In this document: in pieces, positions 44,624 through 54,241 of the stretch | Layout of the letters: every line of letters starts with the position of its first letter | How positions within the stretch are numbered: position 1 is the stretch's first letter | Program-made: the position numbers and the translations under genes | NCBI GenBank assembly: GCA_964463165.1 | Contig: CAYXBK010000016.1 | Coordinates: forward strand, 41,567 to 105,566 | Length of the DNA stretch: 64,000 nucleotides | Reading direction: 5' to 3' | Source of the DNA: UBA7236 sp964463165 | GTDB taxonomy: Bacteria > Bacteroidota > Bacteroidia > Chitinophagales > BACL12 | The notes under the pieces: model-generated | What the model was told of the DNA's origin: nothing | Databases searched by the model: none | Seen by the model: only the letters and a program-made list of their open reading frames with translations

Positions 44624-45100
44624 ATGAAACCCTATACGCTTATCCTGTTTTCATTTATACTGCTTGCCGCATGCAAGGGTAAAAAACAAGGGCAACTCGC
44701 AGCATATAACGATGAGATCGTGAATATCATTGAAGAAGCGGATATCACAATGAAAACCTGGAATAATTCAGACATTATGCAAAATTACCAGCTGAATAAA
44801 GATGCGGCAAAAAATAAAATAACGGGTTTACAGGATTCGATTAAGCAGATGATCCCGAATGGAAAAGATGATACATTGCGGATGGCCGGCATTTCGGTAC
44901 TTACAAGTTATTTGCAGGCATTCAGTATTTATGATACGATCTATGCAATACTTTCCGACTCGGTATTTCTGAAAGAAGATTCGGTGCGTGTGCAGAATTT
45001 ATTGCAGACAAATAAAAATTTAATTGAACAGCAGTCAACTTCCTTCGGCGAAATTCAAAAAAGATTTGCCGGCAGATACGAACTTGATTTTATGCAATAA
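44624..45100 (+). CDS. Small lipoprotein, function unknown
   Basis: This 158-aa protein has a lipoprotein signal ending in FILLAACKGKK, followed by an all-helical, Asp/Lys/Gln-rich domain. No named family is recognised. It is transcribed divergently from hldD and is convergent with the lipoprotein gene at 45113. Confidence 0.75.
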   Translation: MKPYTLILFSFILLAACKGKKQGQLAAYNDEIVNIIEEADITMKTWNNSDIMQNYQLNKDAAKNKITGLQDSIKQMIPNGKDDTLRMAGISVLTSYLQAFSIYDTIYAILSDSVFLKEDSVRVQNLLQTNKNLIEQQSTSFGEIQKRFAGRYELDFMQ

Positions 45101-45112
45101 TAATTTTCTGTG

Positions 45113-46090
45113 TTATTGTGTATCCTTCGGAATACCTAATTGCTCACGGAGCACCCGATCCGAATTTGTATGCGTGCGCCAGTAATCAACTATTAATTCT
45201 TTCTTTTTAACGGCAGTTGTGGTGAGTATTTTACCATCAATGCCCGGATATGTATCTTCCCAGCCAAGAATGCGATATGGGAAAGTTTGTTCAAACCGGA
45301 TAGACAATTTACGGTTGAGTGAAGGCATATCAATTACCAGATTATTCACGCCGTTTTCATTGCGCAGATCAAAATTAGCTTTTACCGGTTCGAGTGGTTT
45401 ATGTGAAAGACGAAGATAAATTGCGCCCGGCAAAAATGTTTGCGCACCGGTGGGAAGTTTACCCGGATGAATTCTGATCATGTTCCATAATTCATCTTCT
45501 TCAACTACCTGATCTATCTTCGTATTGAGATCACCTTGCTGTTCAAAATAGGAACGCTGTTCTATATCAAATTTATCTCCTCGGTTATTCATTTGATAAT
45601 ACGCCATGCCACACCATTCCTGAATCGAAGCAGTTACTTTTACGGCGTGCGGATAATTATTGATATCAACAGGCTGAAACGAACTCAGCATCATCGAATA
45701 CGGATAAATACCAGTGATGAATTTTGTGGATTGATTGAATTTTAATACCGGCAATTTATCATTCCCTGCTGTTGAGGGATCGTCGAGTTTTACCTGTTTC
45801 TCTTTGGAAAAATCTTCCGTAACAAAAATATTTACAACCGTTCCCTGATGCAATTCGCCATACCGCGACTGGATCAGATCATAACTGGTTAATTCGGCTT
45901 TTCCCTGATACCAATAGGCATTCCATTCGGTGGAAGTTTTGTAGGGCTCTGTGATTTCCGAACCTGAAGAAGCCATTTTGCTTTTCGGATCGCTGTCGTT
46001 TGCATTAGCACGTTGCTGGCATCCGCTTGATCCATACATGAAAATGGATGCTAAAACCACGAATACAACCGGAAAGAATTTGTTTTTCAT
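45113..46090 (-). CDS. Conserved Bacteroidota lipoprotein
   Basis: This 325-aa protein has a lipobox in FMYGSSGCQQR. The mature part begins with a tryptophan/tyrosine-rich segment (STEWNAYWYQGKAELTSYDL) and is otherwise beta-rich. It looks like a widespread Bacteroidota family that has sometimes been labelled a Maf-type protein. I see no Maf motif and give no function. It is followed after 22 bp by the convergent lipoprotein gene. Confidence 0.78.
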   Translation of the reverse strand: MKNKFFPVVFVVLASIFMYGSSGCQQRANANDSDPKSKMASSGSEITEPYKTSTEWNAYWYQGKAELTSYDLIQSRYGELHQGTVVNIFVTEDFSKEKQVKLDDPSTAGNDKLPVLKFNQSTKFITGIYPYSMMLSSFQPVDINNYPHAVKVTASIQEWCGMAYYQMNNRGDKFDIEQRSYFEQQGDLNTKIDQVVEEDELWNMIRIHPGKLPTGAQTFLPGAIYLRLSHKPLEPVKANFDLRNENGVNNLVIDMPSLNRKLSIRFEQTFPYRILGWEDTYPGIDGKILTTTAVKKKELIVDYWRTHTNSDRVLREQLGIPKDTQ

Positions 46091-46152
46091 AAGCGCTTGG
46101 TATAAAAACTGAAAACAGTGATGAAATTTAAAAAGTTCATAGCATACTCCTG

Positions 46153-47547
46153 CTACTTATCCAATTTAAGAATCTGCACTCTTGCGACCGCATTCTGAAA
46201 TATTTTTATTTCCTGCAATTTGTCCGCCTGCGGAATAACATGATCAAATGCGCCCGGATCGGCAAGCATAAAATAATTCGCAGAATCAATGTCCGATTTT
46301 CGGATGATTTCAAATTTAATTTCTGTTGTGTCGCAATATCCGAATCTTGAATCCCTCAAACTATAAATGGCGGGGAAATTTGCAAATAATGCATCTCCCT
46401 CCTGCAAGCTGCCGACAACATACTCCACAGCTTCTTTCTGCACCACAACATATTTTTTATAATTCATGGATATATCGTAATCAAAATTATTGTTTGTAAA
46501 AATAAAAGGTGCGATAATAACCATGGGTAGAATAAATTTAAAAATCTGATGCAGATGGGCAAGTGCAGATAAAACCTGTCCGGCAAGTATTGCAGACGCA
46601 GTAATAATAAACAAGGTATACCTGTTCATATAAAAATTAACAGAACTGAATAAAAGTCCTCCCGCAATTACTACTATTAAATAATATACGATTGCATTGC
46701 TCTTTGTTTCAATTTTTCCCCTTAAACGCAACACCACAAAAAGGAGAATAAACAATAACATGATGAAACGGCCTTGTTCAATAAAAACAAATGCAGCATA
46801 TTGCCCAAGGAATTGTATAAATCTTTGAGGCTCAAAATTGAGGCTGCTTTCATGCAGAGGAAATAAATACCAGCCGTTTTGTTGCTTTTGAATAAGCAGA
46901 AATAATCCGAAAATAATCCATGGAGCAAGCAGCAGAAAATAAGCAGGTTTGATTGTCATTTTCCGATTAGAGAAAATCACGTGCAACGTATTACCGCAAC
47001 CAATCACGAGTGGGATAATTACAGCAGTTTCTTTGGTGAGAATTCCTGCGGTTGCCGTTAAAGCAAATAACAGATATTTTTCCTCCAGCCAATAGTAAAT
47101 GCTTAATAAAATAAATAAGGCAAGAAGAATTTCAGGCAATACCATAACACTTTGCGCATAAAATACCGGCTGCACTGCAAGAAATATAATTGTAAAGATT
47201 GCAGTTGTGCTGCTGAAATATTTTTTTGAAATATGGTAAATACAAAGAAGAAAAATGAGCGAGATACACAATGCTGTGATGTGACCGGTTAAAACGCCAT
47301 CACCAAAAATTTGAAATGTCAAACCAAAAATAAAACTGAAGAGTAAAGGATGTCCGCGTGATAATTCGGGCGGTAATGCAGATGGAAGCAACCCGATGCC
47401 ATGATCGTTTAAGTACAAAGCTGCTCTTGCATATACACCTAATTCATCCCAGAAATAGGGCAATGATAATTCTGAAATTTTACAAATAATAAAAACCAGG
47501 AGTATACCTGTGAGAATAAATCGGGATTTGTGTTTTGTTTGTTTCAA
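46153..47547 (-). CDS. GT39/PMT-like membrane glycosyltransferase
   Basis: This 464-aa, roughly 11-helix protein has the first-loop acidic signature of the family (LPYFWDELGVYARAALYL) and the long multi-helix core of dolichyl/polyprenyl-phosphate-sugar transferases. It would add sugars from a lipid carrier at the periplasmic face, for example to lipid A, glycoprotein or polysaccharide. The start appears to be TTG at 47547, exactly where a heptamer array ends. purL is 75 bp upstream in the same direction. Confidence 0.83.
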   Translation of the reverse strand: MKQTKHKSRFILTGILLVFIICKISELSLPYFWDELGVYARAALYLNDHGIGLLPSALPPELSRGHPLLFSFIFGLTFQIFGDGVLTGHITALCISLIFLLCIYHISKKYFSSTTAIFTIIFLAVQPVFYAQSVMVLPEILLALFILLSIYYWLEEKYLLFALTATAGILTKETAVIIPLVIGCGNTLHVIFSNRKMTIKPAYFLLLAPWIIFGLFLLIQKQQNGWYLFPLHESSLNFEPQRFIQFLGQYAAFVFIEQGRFIMLLFILLFVVLRLRGKIETKSNAIVYYLIVVIAGGLLFSSVNFYMNRYTLFIITASAILAGQVLSALAHLHQIFKFILPMVIIAPFIFTNNNFDYDISMNYKKYVVVQKEAVEYVVGSLQEGDALFANFPAIYSLRDSRFGYCDTTEIKFEIIRKSDIDSANYFMLADPGAFDHVIPQADKLQEIKIFQNAVARVQILKLDK

Positions 47548-47616
47548 GTATCTAGTATCTAGTAGCTAGTAGCTAGTGGCTAGTGGCTAGTAGCCAGTGG
47601 CTAGCAGCTAGCAGCC
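47547..47616. repeat. Heptamer tandem array (AGTAGCT-like) filling purL-glycosyltransferase gap
   Basis: Ten consecutive 7-bp units (AGTATCT, AGTAGCT, AGTGGCT, AGCAGCT variants) fill the whole space between the glycosyltransferase start codon and the purL stop. Confidence 0.9.
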
Positions 47617-47622
47617 ACTCCA

Positions 47623-49851
47623 CTAAACTTCCACTTCCTGTTCCATGTATTTGCCGATTGCATTTTCATATAATTCGCGATAGCTTCCTGTGGAACCGAA
47701 ATCTTCTCCATCAATTTTAATTGATCCGGAATTCACGGAACCAAGCACATTAACCGGAACACCAAATTCTTTGCAAATATTTTCGATCACAAATACTTTT
47801 TCACTGGAAGTTGACACAACAACCCGGCTTTGGCCCTCACCAAATAAGTACGCATCTTTTCTGATCAGATGATCTGTTTCAATTTCAAATCCTAAATTAT
47901 TCACCATCGCAGATTCGAGCAAAGAAATAAACAAACCACCTTCGCTGATATCATGTGCCGAATCAACCAGCTTATTTTTAATGAGCTCTTTAATTGTTTG
48001 CTGCAATAAAAATTCTTCCTGCAAATCAAAATGCGGGGCCGGCGATTGTAATACTTTATGAATATCTTTTACATATTCGCTGCAGGCAATATCATTTGTT
48101 GCACGGCCGATTAATAAGATCACATTTCCCGGATGGATAAAATCCAGTGTCATCTGATTTGCATAATCTTCAAGCACACCTACCATTCCGATTGTTGGTG
48201 TAGGATAAACCGGGCCTTCTTCACTTTGATTATAAAATGAAACATTGCCACCGGTTACAGGTGTATCAAATTTCCTGCAGGCTTCTCCCATTCCTTTAAT
48301 TGCATTTGAAAATTGCCAATACACTTCTGGATTGTATGGATTTCCAAAATTCAGACAATTTGTAATTGCAGCAGGTTCGGCGCCGCTGCATACAATATTT
48401 CGTGCCGCCTCACTTACGGCGATCATGGTGCCTATATACGGATCTGCATAAACATATTTCGCATTACAATCTGTTGTAACCGCAAGGCCTTTGTTTTTTC
48501 CGATAATCCGAATTAATGCTGCATCACTTTGCAAATTCGTTGAAGTATTTTTTACACCCACCATACTGTCATACTGCACGGTGATCCATTTTTTACTTGC
48601 AATATTTACATTCGATGCTAATTTTTTTGCAACGGATTTTAAATCTGATGGAACAGGAATTTTATCGGCATTGAATTTTTTATTTTCTTTAAAATAGTCC
48701 GGCTCTTTTATTTCTCTTTTATAAATAGGTGCACCGCCGCCGAGAACAAGGCTTTCTGCCGGAACATCTGCAACTAATTCGCCATGCATATAATAGAGTA
48801 ACCTGTCGCCTTCAATTACCTCTCCTATTATTTCGCAATGCAGATCCCATTTATCAAATACTGCTTCAACCAGTTTTTCTTTTCCTTTCTCCACAACAAC
48901 AAGCATGCGCTCCTGACTTTCACTCAATAAAATTTCCCAGCTTTTCATATTCTGCTGACGGGTGGGCACTTTATCGAGATTGATTTTCATTCCATGTTTT
49001 CCTTTTGCGCTCATTTCGGAAGTAGAACATGTAATACCGGCCGCACCCATATCCTGCATTCCCACAATTGCCCCCGTTTTAATTGCTTCCAATGTTGCTT
49101 CAAGCAATAATTTTTCCTGGAAAGGATCACCTACCTGCACACTCGGTAAATCTTCATGGCTTTCATCATGTAAATCACCGCTTGCGAAACTCGCACCGTG
49201 AATGCCATCCTTACCCGTTGCGGAACCAACAATATAAACCGGGTTTCCCACGCCTTCCGAAATTGCGGAAATTGTTTCACCCACTTTTACAATGCCGACG
49301 CTCATCGCATTGACGAGGATATTTGTATTATAACAATCTTCAAAATATACTTCACCGGCAACAGTTGGAACGCCAAAGCAATTTCCGTAATCACCGATTC
49401 CTTTTACAACACCTCGCATGAGATGACGTGTTTTTTTATTTGCAATATTTCCGAACCGCAGACTGTTTAATGAACAAACCGGCCGTGCGCCCATTGTAAA
49501 AATATCGCGGTGAATCCCGCCGACACCGGTTGCAGCACCCTGATAAGGTTCAATGGCGGAGGGGTGGTTATGACTTTCGATTTTAAATGCACAGGCAAGC
49601 CCGTCGCCGATATCAATTAATCCGGCATTTTCTTCGCCCGCTTCGACAAGCATTTTTGCGCCGCTTCGCGGAAGCGTTTTCAACAATGAGATTGAATTTT
49701 TATAAGAGCAGTGTTCGCTCCACATCACGCTGTAAATACTCAGTTCTGTAAAATTGGGTGTTCGGCCCAGGATCGATTTTATTTTTTCAAATTCTTCTTC
49801 CAATAATCCCAGTTGGCGGGCCTGTTCTAAAGTGGCAAGTTGTTCGGACAT
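47623..49851 (-). CDS. purL: Phosphoribosylformylglycinamidine synthase subunit PurL
   Basis: This 742-aa enzyme is the small type of FGAM synthase, used with separate PurQ and PurS. It aminates FGAR in purine synthesis using ATP. Signatures include MWSEHCSYKNS (catalytic His), KIESHNHPSAIEPYQGAATG and GGIHRDIFTMGARP, plus a second AIRS-like half with AHDISEGGLFISLLESAM. ATG at 49851 lies 5 bp after a TAACTTTG -7 box, giving an almost leaderless mRNA. Confidence 0.98.
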   Translation of the reverse strand: MSEQLATLEQARQLGLLEEEFEKIKSILGRTPNFTELSIYSVMWSEHCSYKNSISLLKTLPRSGAKMLVEAGEENAGLIDIGDGLACAFKIESHNHPSAIEPYQGAATGVGGIHRDIFTMGARPVCSLNSLRFGNIANKKTRHLMRGVVKGIGDYGNCFGVPTVAGEVYFEDCYNTNILVNAMSVGIVKVGETISAISEGVGNPVYIVGSATGKDGIHGASFASGDLHDESHEDLPSVQVGDPFQEKLLLEATLEAIKTGAIVGMQDMGAAGITCSTSEMSAKGKHGMKINLDKVPTRQQNMKSWEILLSESQERMLVVVEKGKEKLVEAVFDKWDLHCEIIGEVIEGDRLLYYMHGELVADVPAESLVLGGGAPIYKREIKEPDYFKENKKFNADKIPVPSDLKSVAKKLASNVNIASKKWITVQYDSMVGVKNTSTNLQSDAALIRIIGKNKGLAVTTDCNAKYVYADPYIGTMIAVSEAARNIVCSGAEPAAITNCLNFGNPYNPEVYWQFSNAIKGMGEACRKFDTPVTGGNVSFYNQSEEGPVYPTPTIGMVGVLEDYANQMTLDFIHPGNVILLIGRATNDIACSEYVKDIHKVLQSPAPHFDLQEEFLLQQTIKELIKNKLVDSAHDISEGGLFISLLESAMVNNLGFEIETDHLIRKDAYLFGEGQSRVVVSTSSEKVFVIENICKEFGVPVNVLGSVNSGSIKIDGEDFGSTGSYRELYENAIGKYMEQEVEV

Positions 49852-49856
49852 GAGGG

Positions 49857-49864
49857 CAAAGTTA
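49857..49864 (-). promoter_or_regulatory. -7 box TAACTTTG for purL
   Basis: The minus strand reads TAACTTTG, fitting TAnnTTTG, 5 bp upstream of the purL ATG. No purine riboswitch-like fold was noticed in the short leader. Confidence 0.55.
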
Positions 49865-49892
49865 AATAATTTGAAAGGTTTGTCGGTGATTT

Positions 49893-49928
49893 AACCCGTT
49901 CGGTGGTTGAAGACCCCGAACGCGGTTG
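49893..49928 (+). repeat. REP-like double unit upstream of RAYT gene
   Basis: AACCCGTTCGGTGGTTG and ACCCCGAACGCGGTTG lie side by side. Each is an imperfect palindrome (AACC...GGTT ends around CCG/CGG). Related units in opposite orientation occur at 50651-50686, on the other side of the RAYT gene. Confidence 0.8.
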
Positions 49929-50032
49929 TTTGTTCGATATAATTTTCAAAAAATGAAATTGCCCTTCTTTAGCCATTTCAATAATAAGCATTTAAAAATG
50001 CCTATTGATCTGTTTGAATTATATTTTTAATC

Positions 50033-50623
50033 ATGCGAATTATACCACCACTTGAACAGGGAATTTATTATCATATTTATGGACATGGGACAAATGGTGA
50101 AATAATATTCCGGGAGGAGCGGAATTATGATTATTTTTTAGACAAATGGAGATTTTATATCCCGTCTGTTGCCGACACATTTGCATATTCTCTTTTAGCA
50201 AATCAATTTCAAGCTTTGATTCAAGTCAAAACCGGTGTGCTTATGCATAAAAATAAAACCGGTATTGAATATCCAGCTGTTCCGGACCGTCAATTTTCAC
50301 ATATGCTGAACGGTTATGCGCAGGGATTTAATAAAACATATCACCGAACGGGGAGTTTATTTGAACATCCCTTCAAAAGAGAACCGCTCGAAAATAAAAA
50401 ACAACTACTGGATGCACTTGCAAATATTCTTATTAAACCGCAAAAACTTGGTTTTGCCACTGATTTTCGAAATTATCCTTTTAGCTCATATCAGAGAATG
50501 ATGTGCGAAACGAATTCCTTCATTCAAACAGAAAAGTTATTTGAATGGTTTGGCGGAAAAGAAAAGTTCATTGACTTTATGAATGCCTATGAGAAAATGC
50601 AAAAAGTGAATTTCGGAAAATAA
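50033..50623 (+). CDS. RAYT-type (REP-associated, IS200-like) protein lacking the HUH motif
   Basis: This 196-aa protein has the Y1-transposase layout: EQGIYYHIYGHGTNGEIIFRE, a central SHMLNGYAQGFNKTYHRTGS, LFEHPFKREPL and a C-terminal NYPFSSYQRM. The segment that normally reads NHFHLLI is ANQFQALI, so both HUH histidines are Gln. The usual IHxNP segment reads LIKPQKLGF. Single-strand nicking is therefore unlikely. The intact frame and flanking REP-like units point to a domesticated or recently inactivated REP partner rather than a mobile insertion sequence. Confidence 0.85.
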   Translation: MRIIPPLEQGIYYHIYGHGTNGEIIFREERNYDYFLDKWRFYIPSVADTFAYSLLANQFQALIQVKTGVLMHKNKTGIEYPAVPDRQFSHMLNGYAQGFNKTYHRTGSLFEHPFKREPLENKKQLLDALANILIKPQKLGFATDFRNYPFSSYQRMMCETNSFIQTEKLFEWFGGKEKFIDFMNAYEKMQKVNFGK

Positions 50624-50650
50624 CGAAGGAAATTCATTAGCAACAATCGT

Positions 50651-50686
50651 CAACCGCCGAACGGGTTTGCAACCACGTTCAGGGTT
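50651..50686 (-). repeat. REP-like double unit downstream of RAYT gene
   Basis: CAACCGCCGAACGGGTT and CAACCACGTTCAGGGTT are reverse-orientation relatives of the two units at 49893-49928. Together they flank the RAYT gene. Confidence 0.8.
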
Positions 50687-50830
50687 ATACGAAAATTTAA
50701 GAAACACTCCCAAAGCCTTCCCTCATCGAGGCACCATTTTCACAATGAAATTTGTAGCATTTACTCAATACTGCTGATTTTATTTGGAATCGGATTTATC
50801 GGAACGTAACTTTAACTAAGTTTCAGACTT

Positions 50831-52828
50831 ATGCTCCATTCACACAAAAAATTATTTTCGTATTCTGCAGCTGCTGCTGCATTCATACTGCTTAATTCAA
50901 AGGCAGATGGGCAGGTGGTGTATCACAATATCGATCCGGATACAATGATAGAAGAAAACGGAATTTATGAACTCGATTTTAACAACGATGGAATTACAGA
51001 TATCATTTTTAAAGGTGAATTTTCATCGTCGTCTTCATTTAGCACTTCATCTTCAAGTGTTTTTTATCAACATCAGAAGTTCTATATATCCAATTTTGAT
51101 GCAGTAGTTGATGATCCATCAATGCCGACATCTTTTGGTGTGCAAAATCTGAACAGTGGCTATGATATAAGTGAAGCTGTCGTTTGGAACATGACTGATG
51201 AGATCAACCTTGGAAATTTTTATACGCATTTCAATGATTTTTACCATGATGACGCAAACTGGTTTCATGATGATGAGCAATTAGGTGTGCGATTTCTGAT
51301 CGATGGTGAATATCATTACGGGTGGGTGCGATTAAGCATTAATGATATCAATAAATACGAAGAGCTGCCAAAATTAATTGTGCAAGACTATGCTTATGAA
51401 GCTATGCCAGGACAACCAATACTTGTCACCAGTTATACTGCTTCTCCAGCTACAAATTTGAAATTGATTGATCGAGGAGAATTAACAAGTCCAACAGATT
51501 TAAATATAACTTTTAACAAAGCAGAAAATGAATCATACGTGAGTGCCTATCAAATTTATTTATTTAAATACAGTTTTTTCCCTGATACCATCCCTAGTAT
51601 TTCATATTTGTCGGGTTTGCCCGCTGACAGACATACCGAAATAATTCCAGATGGTGAGAACGTTTCTGTTTTTTTGAATGCTGATGCCTTAGACGTTGAA
51701 GGGTATCCAATTGAGCCTGGCATAAATTACAGAGCGATTATTATTTCCATTGCGGACGGCATCAATTCAACAACAGACAATGTTTCGCTCGTCTCATGGA
51801 ACGAAAGTTTTTATATCAGAAGCACTCCTTCTATTTCGAAACTTCATCTCGATGATGAAACAGATAATTGTGATATTTCGGATTATCATGTTTCGTTTAT
51901 TAGTTACAGCGATCTTTATGGCGTAATTGAATACCGTGTTTATATAACAAGCAACGGTAATGAATCAATACCTGATTTACTTGGACTCGACGATAATTAC
52001 TATTATTCTGTATTGCCGCACGCAGAAGATGAGCACTACGAATTGGATATGCCTGCGGATAAATATATATATGATGATGACGTTCCTATTTTATTTAAAG
52101 ACTATTTTTCTGTTGTAGTCGCAATACCTGACGGCATCAGCACAACAAATACCAGTTATGACCGCACGTGGTATGAGGATGATGAGGGTTATATATCAGG
52201 AGGTTATCTGTTTTATTGCACAGAAAATGATTTAGTACCATTTGCAACAATAGATGCGATGGATGATGATCCTTCTTCCATCAGAGTTCAGTTTGACGAA
52301 TTTATAAATGCTGGTGAGATAGAAGATTATTATGTGGTCGCTGTTAAACATAGCGAAGTAAATGAACTTCAACCATCAGATATCTGGGAACTTAATTCAA
52401 CGCAGTATAAAATTATTCACCCCGGTTCTCCAAATTATGACTTTCATCTTAAAAACTCAATGAAAGATACTGACGGAGATGATATTTTACCGGGAGTTGA
52501 ATATAATATTGTTGTTGCATTAAAATATGGTTACAGTACATATTCTCTTTCACAACCTTCCAATATTGTATCATTATATGTTCCTAATACTGTTCAAAAT
52601 GATCCCGCTACTAATGAAATCCATTGCACAAACAATATTCTTCAAATTAATAATTTAGAAGAAATAAAGAAATTATGTATTGTGAATATATCAGGTGCAG
52701 AAATTTACGTCGCACATAATAAATTTGAATCGGGTATCGATCTGAATTTCCTTTCGGACGGCATTTACTTCGTGGTCCTATATAAAGAAAAGGGAAATGA
52801 AGTTGTAAAGATTGAAATTAATCATTGA
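50831..52828 (+). CDS. Secreted protein with type IX sorting-like C-terminal domain
   Basis: This 665-aa acidic protein has an N-terminal signal (LFSYSAAAAAFILLNSKADG) and a Ser-rich run. An EF-hand-like loop (LDFNNDGITDIIF) is followed by several beta-sandwich repeats. The last 80 residues (LQINNLEEIKKLCIVNISGA ... LSDGIYFVVLYKEKGNEVV) resemble the Por secretion-system tail. Probably exported and attached by the type IX system. Adhesive or structural role inferred. Confidence 0.78.
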   Translation: MLHSHKKLFSYSAAAAAFILLNSKADGQVVYHNIDPDTMIEENGIYELDFNNDGITDIIFKGEFSSSSSFSTSSSSVFYQHQKFYISNFDAVVDDPSMPTSFGVQNLNSGYDISEAVVWNMTDEINLGNFYTHFNDFYHDDANWFHDDEQLGVRFLIDGEYHYGWVRLSINDINKYEELPKLIVQDYAYEAMPGQPILVTSYTASPATNLKLIDRGELTSPTDLNITFNKAENESYVSAYQIYLFKYSFFPDTIPSISYLSGLPADRHTEIIPDGENVSVFLNADALDVEGYPIEPGINYRAIIISIADGINSTTDNVSLVSWNESFYIRSTPSISKLHLDDETDNCDISDYHVSFISYSDLYGVIEYRVYITSNGNESIPDLLGLDDNYYYSVLPHAEDEHYELDMPADKYIYDDDVPILFKDYFSVVVAIPDGISTTNTSYDRTWYEDDEGYISGGYLFYCTENDLVPFATIDAMDDDPSSIRVQFDEFINAGEIEDYYVVAVKHSEVNELQPSDIWELNSTQYKIIHPGSPNYDFHLKNSMKDTDGDDILPGVEYNIVVALKYGYSTYSLSQPSNIVSLYVPNTVQNDPATNEIHCTNNILQINNLEEIKKLCIVNISGAEIYVAHNKFESGIDLNFLSDGIYFVVLYKEKGNEVVKIEINH

Positions 52829-52868
52829 AGAATTCTGGTTATAACTCCCTATTCAATATCTTTACTTC

Positions 52869-54116
52869 ATGCCCGAATTCCTCATCACCGCAAGCTGGAT
52901 AATTCTCTTTCTGTTTTTTATTTATCGCTTCCGTTTTTTTGAAATTGAAGGGATACATAAAAAATTCAGTTATGCGGCATTTGGATTTAAACTGCTGCTC
53001 GGCTTTGCAAATTATTATATCTGGCTGAATATTATCGGGCATGGTGATAGCTTGCGCTATGTACACGACAGCGATTTGGTATATCAGACTTTATGGTCGC
53101 ATCCGGCCGATTATTTTCAATTGCTCGTCGGGCATTCGAAAGAACATGTTCCGGAGCATTTAAAATATATCACCGAAAATTTAAGTATTGAGTGGCATGT
53201 AGCAGAATATAATATGGTGCGGTTACTGGCCATATTAAACTTATTATCCTTCGGAAGCGCATGGGGTAATATCGCGATCATATCTTTTATATCCTTAATC
53301 GCTTCCATCACATTGTATGAAATACTCATTAAATATTTTGAAGCTGATCAAAAGAAAAAGAATTTGTTGTTCCTTATCATGTTCTTTATACCTTCCATTG
53401 TTTTTTGGAGCAGTGCGTTATTAAAAGAAGGCCCCACACTAATTCTGCTTTCCGTTTTATTTGTACAACTGCTTCATTTAGAAAATAAATTTTCATGGCG
53501 GCGGGTTTTTTATATCTGCATTGCGCTTTATTTATTATGGCTGATCCGCGATTACCTGTTGTTTTTAATTCTTCCCAACCTGATCATATTTTTTATCCTT
53601 CAATTTTCACAATCTAAAAAAGTATGGCACCCTCTTGCCTTAACTTTTCTCTTTATTCTCATCATTTTCGTAATTAATACACAGAATCATATTTTCACTT
53701 CTTTACTGCAAGATCAACAAACCTATTTTCTCGAAAACCCAACCGATCCCGATTATAATTTTCCCCTGCTTGATGGTTCGATGATAAACCTCATCTCCAA
53801 TTTTCCACATTCTCTCAATAATATATTCTTCAGACCAAATCTGCTGCACAGTTCTGATCCATTCAGGATTTATCAGGCCATTGAATTGATGCTCACCTGG
53901 ATTTTTGCAGCACTATTTCTTTTCAGATTTAAAAGGTCGAAGGCAAATCTCCATACCCAAATATTTTTCCTCCTGTTTTGCCTGGAATTACTTTTTATTT
54001 ATGGCCTGTTGGTTACCGATGCGGATACCCTTTCCCGCTACCGGACCGTTCCGCTGTTTTTCCTCTTGATTATTCTGATTGTCGGCAGCAAAAGAGTCAA
54101 CAGTTTACAAAAATAA
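52869..54116 (+). CDS. Polytopic membrane protein, possible polysaccharide enzyme
   Basis: This 415-aa protein has about ten to twelve helices and a loop with paired His/Glu/Asp residues (GHSKEHVPEHLKYITENLS). The layout resembles Wzy/EpsG-type polymerases or GT-C transferases. No signature motif allows a firm call. It starts 40 bp after the secreted-protein gene. Confidence 0.65.
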   Translation: MPEFLITASWIILFLFFIYRFRFFEIEGIHKKFSYAAFGFKLLLGFANYYIWLNIIGHGDSLRYVHDSDLVYQTLWSHPADYFQLLVGHSKEHVPEHLKYITENLSIEWHVAEYNMVRLLAILNLLSFGSAWGNIAIISFISLIASITLYEILIKYFEADQKKKNLLFLIMFFIPSIVFWSSALLKEGPTLILLSVLFVQLLHLENKFSWRRVFYICIALYLLWLIRDYLLFLILPNLIIFFILQFSQSKKVWHPLALTFLFILIIFVINTQNHIFTSLLQDQQTYFLENPTDPDYNFPLLDGSMINLISNFPHSLNNIFFRPNLLHSSDPFRIYQAIELMLTWIFAALFLFRFKRSKANLHTQIFFLLFCLELLFIYGLLVTDADTLSRYRTVPLFFLLIILIVGSKRVNSLQK

Positions 54117-54216
54117 ATATGTGATTGATTTCGCTCTGTTTTAAGTTTTCAACGGGCTGTCCTGAAAAAAAGCTTTAAGATTTCAGGTGTTTTATTCATT
54201 TTCCACATGAAGTCTC

Positions 54217-54224
54217 TAATTTTG
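54217..54224 (+). promoter_or_regulatory. -7 box TAATTTTG for glnN
   Basis: TAATTTTG fits TAnnTTTG and lies 17 bp before ATG 54242, supporting that start over a TTG at 54236. Confidence 0.5.
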
Positions 54225-54241
54225 CAGCTTCATTATTGAAG

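Noticed and set aside
45113..46090. Septum-formation inhibitor Maf
   Set aside because: The protein is a lipoprotein with no visible Maf nucleotide-pyrophosphatase motif; such a label would be a propagated name.
50033..50623. Complete active IS200/IS605-type insertion sequence
   Set aside because: The HUH histidines are replaced by Gln, there is no accessory gene, and the flanking sequences look like REP units.
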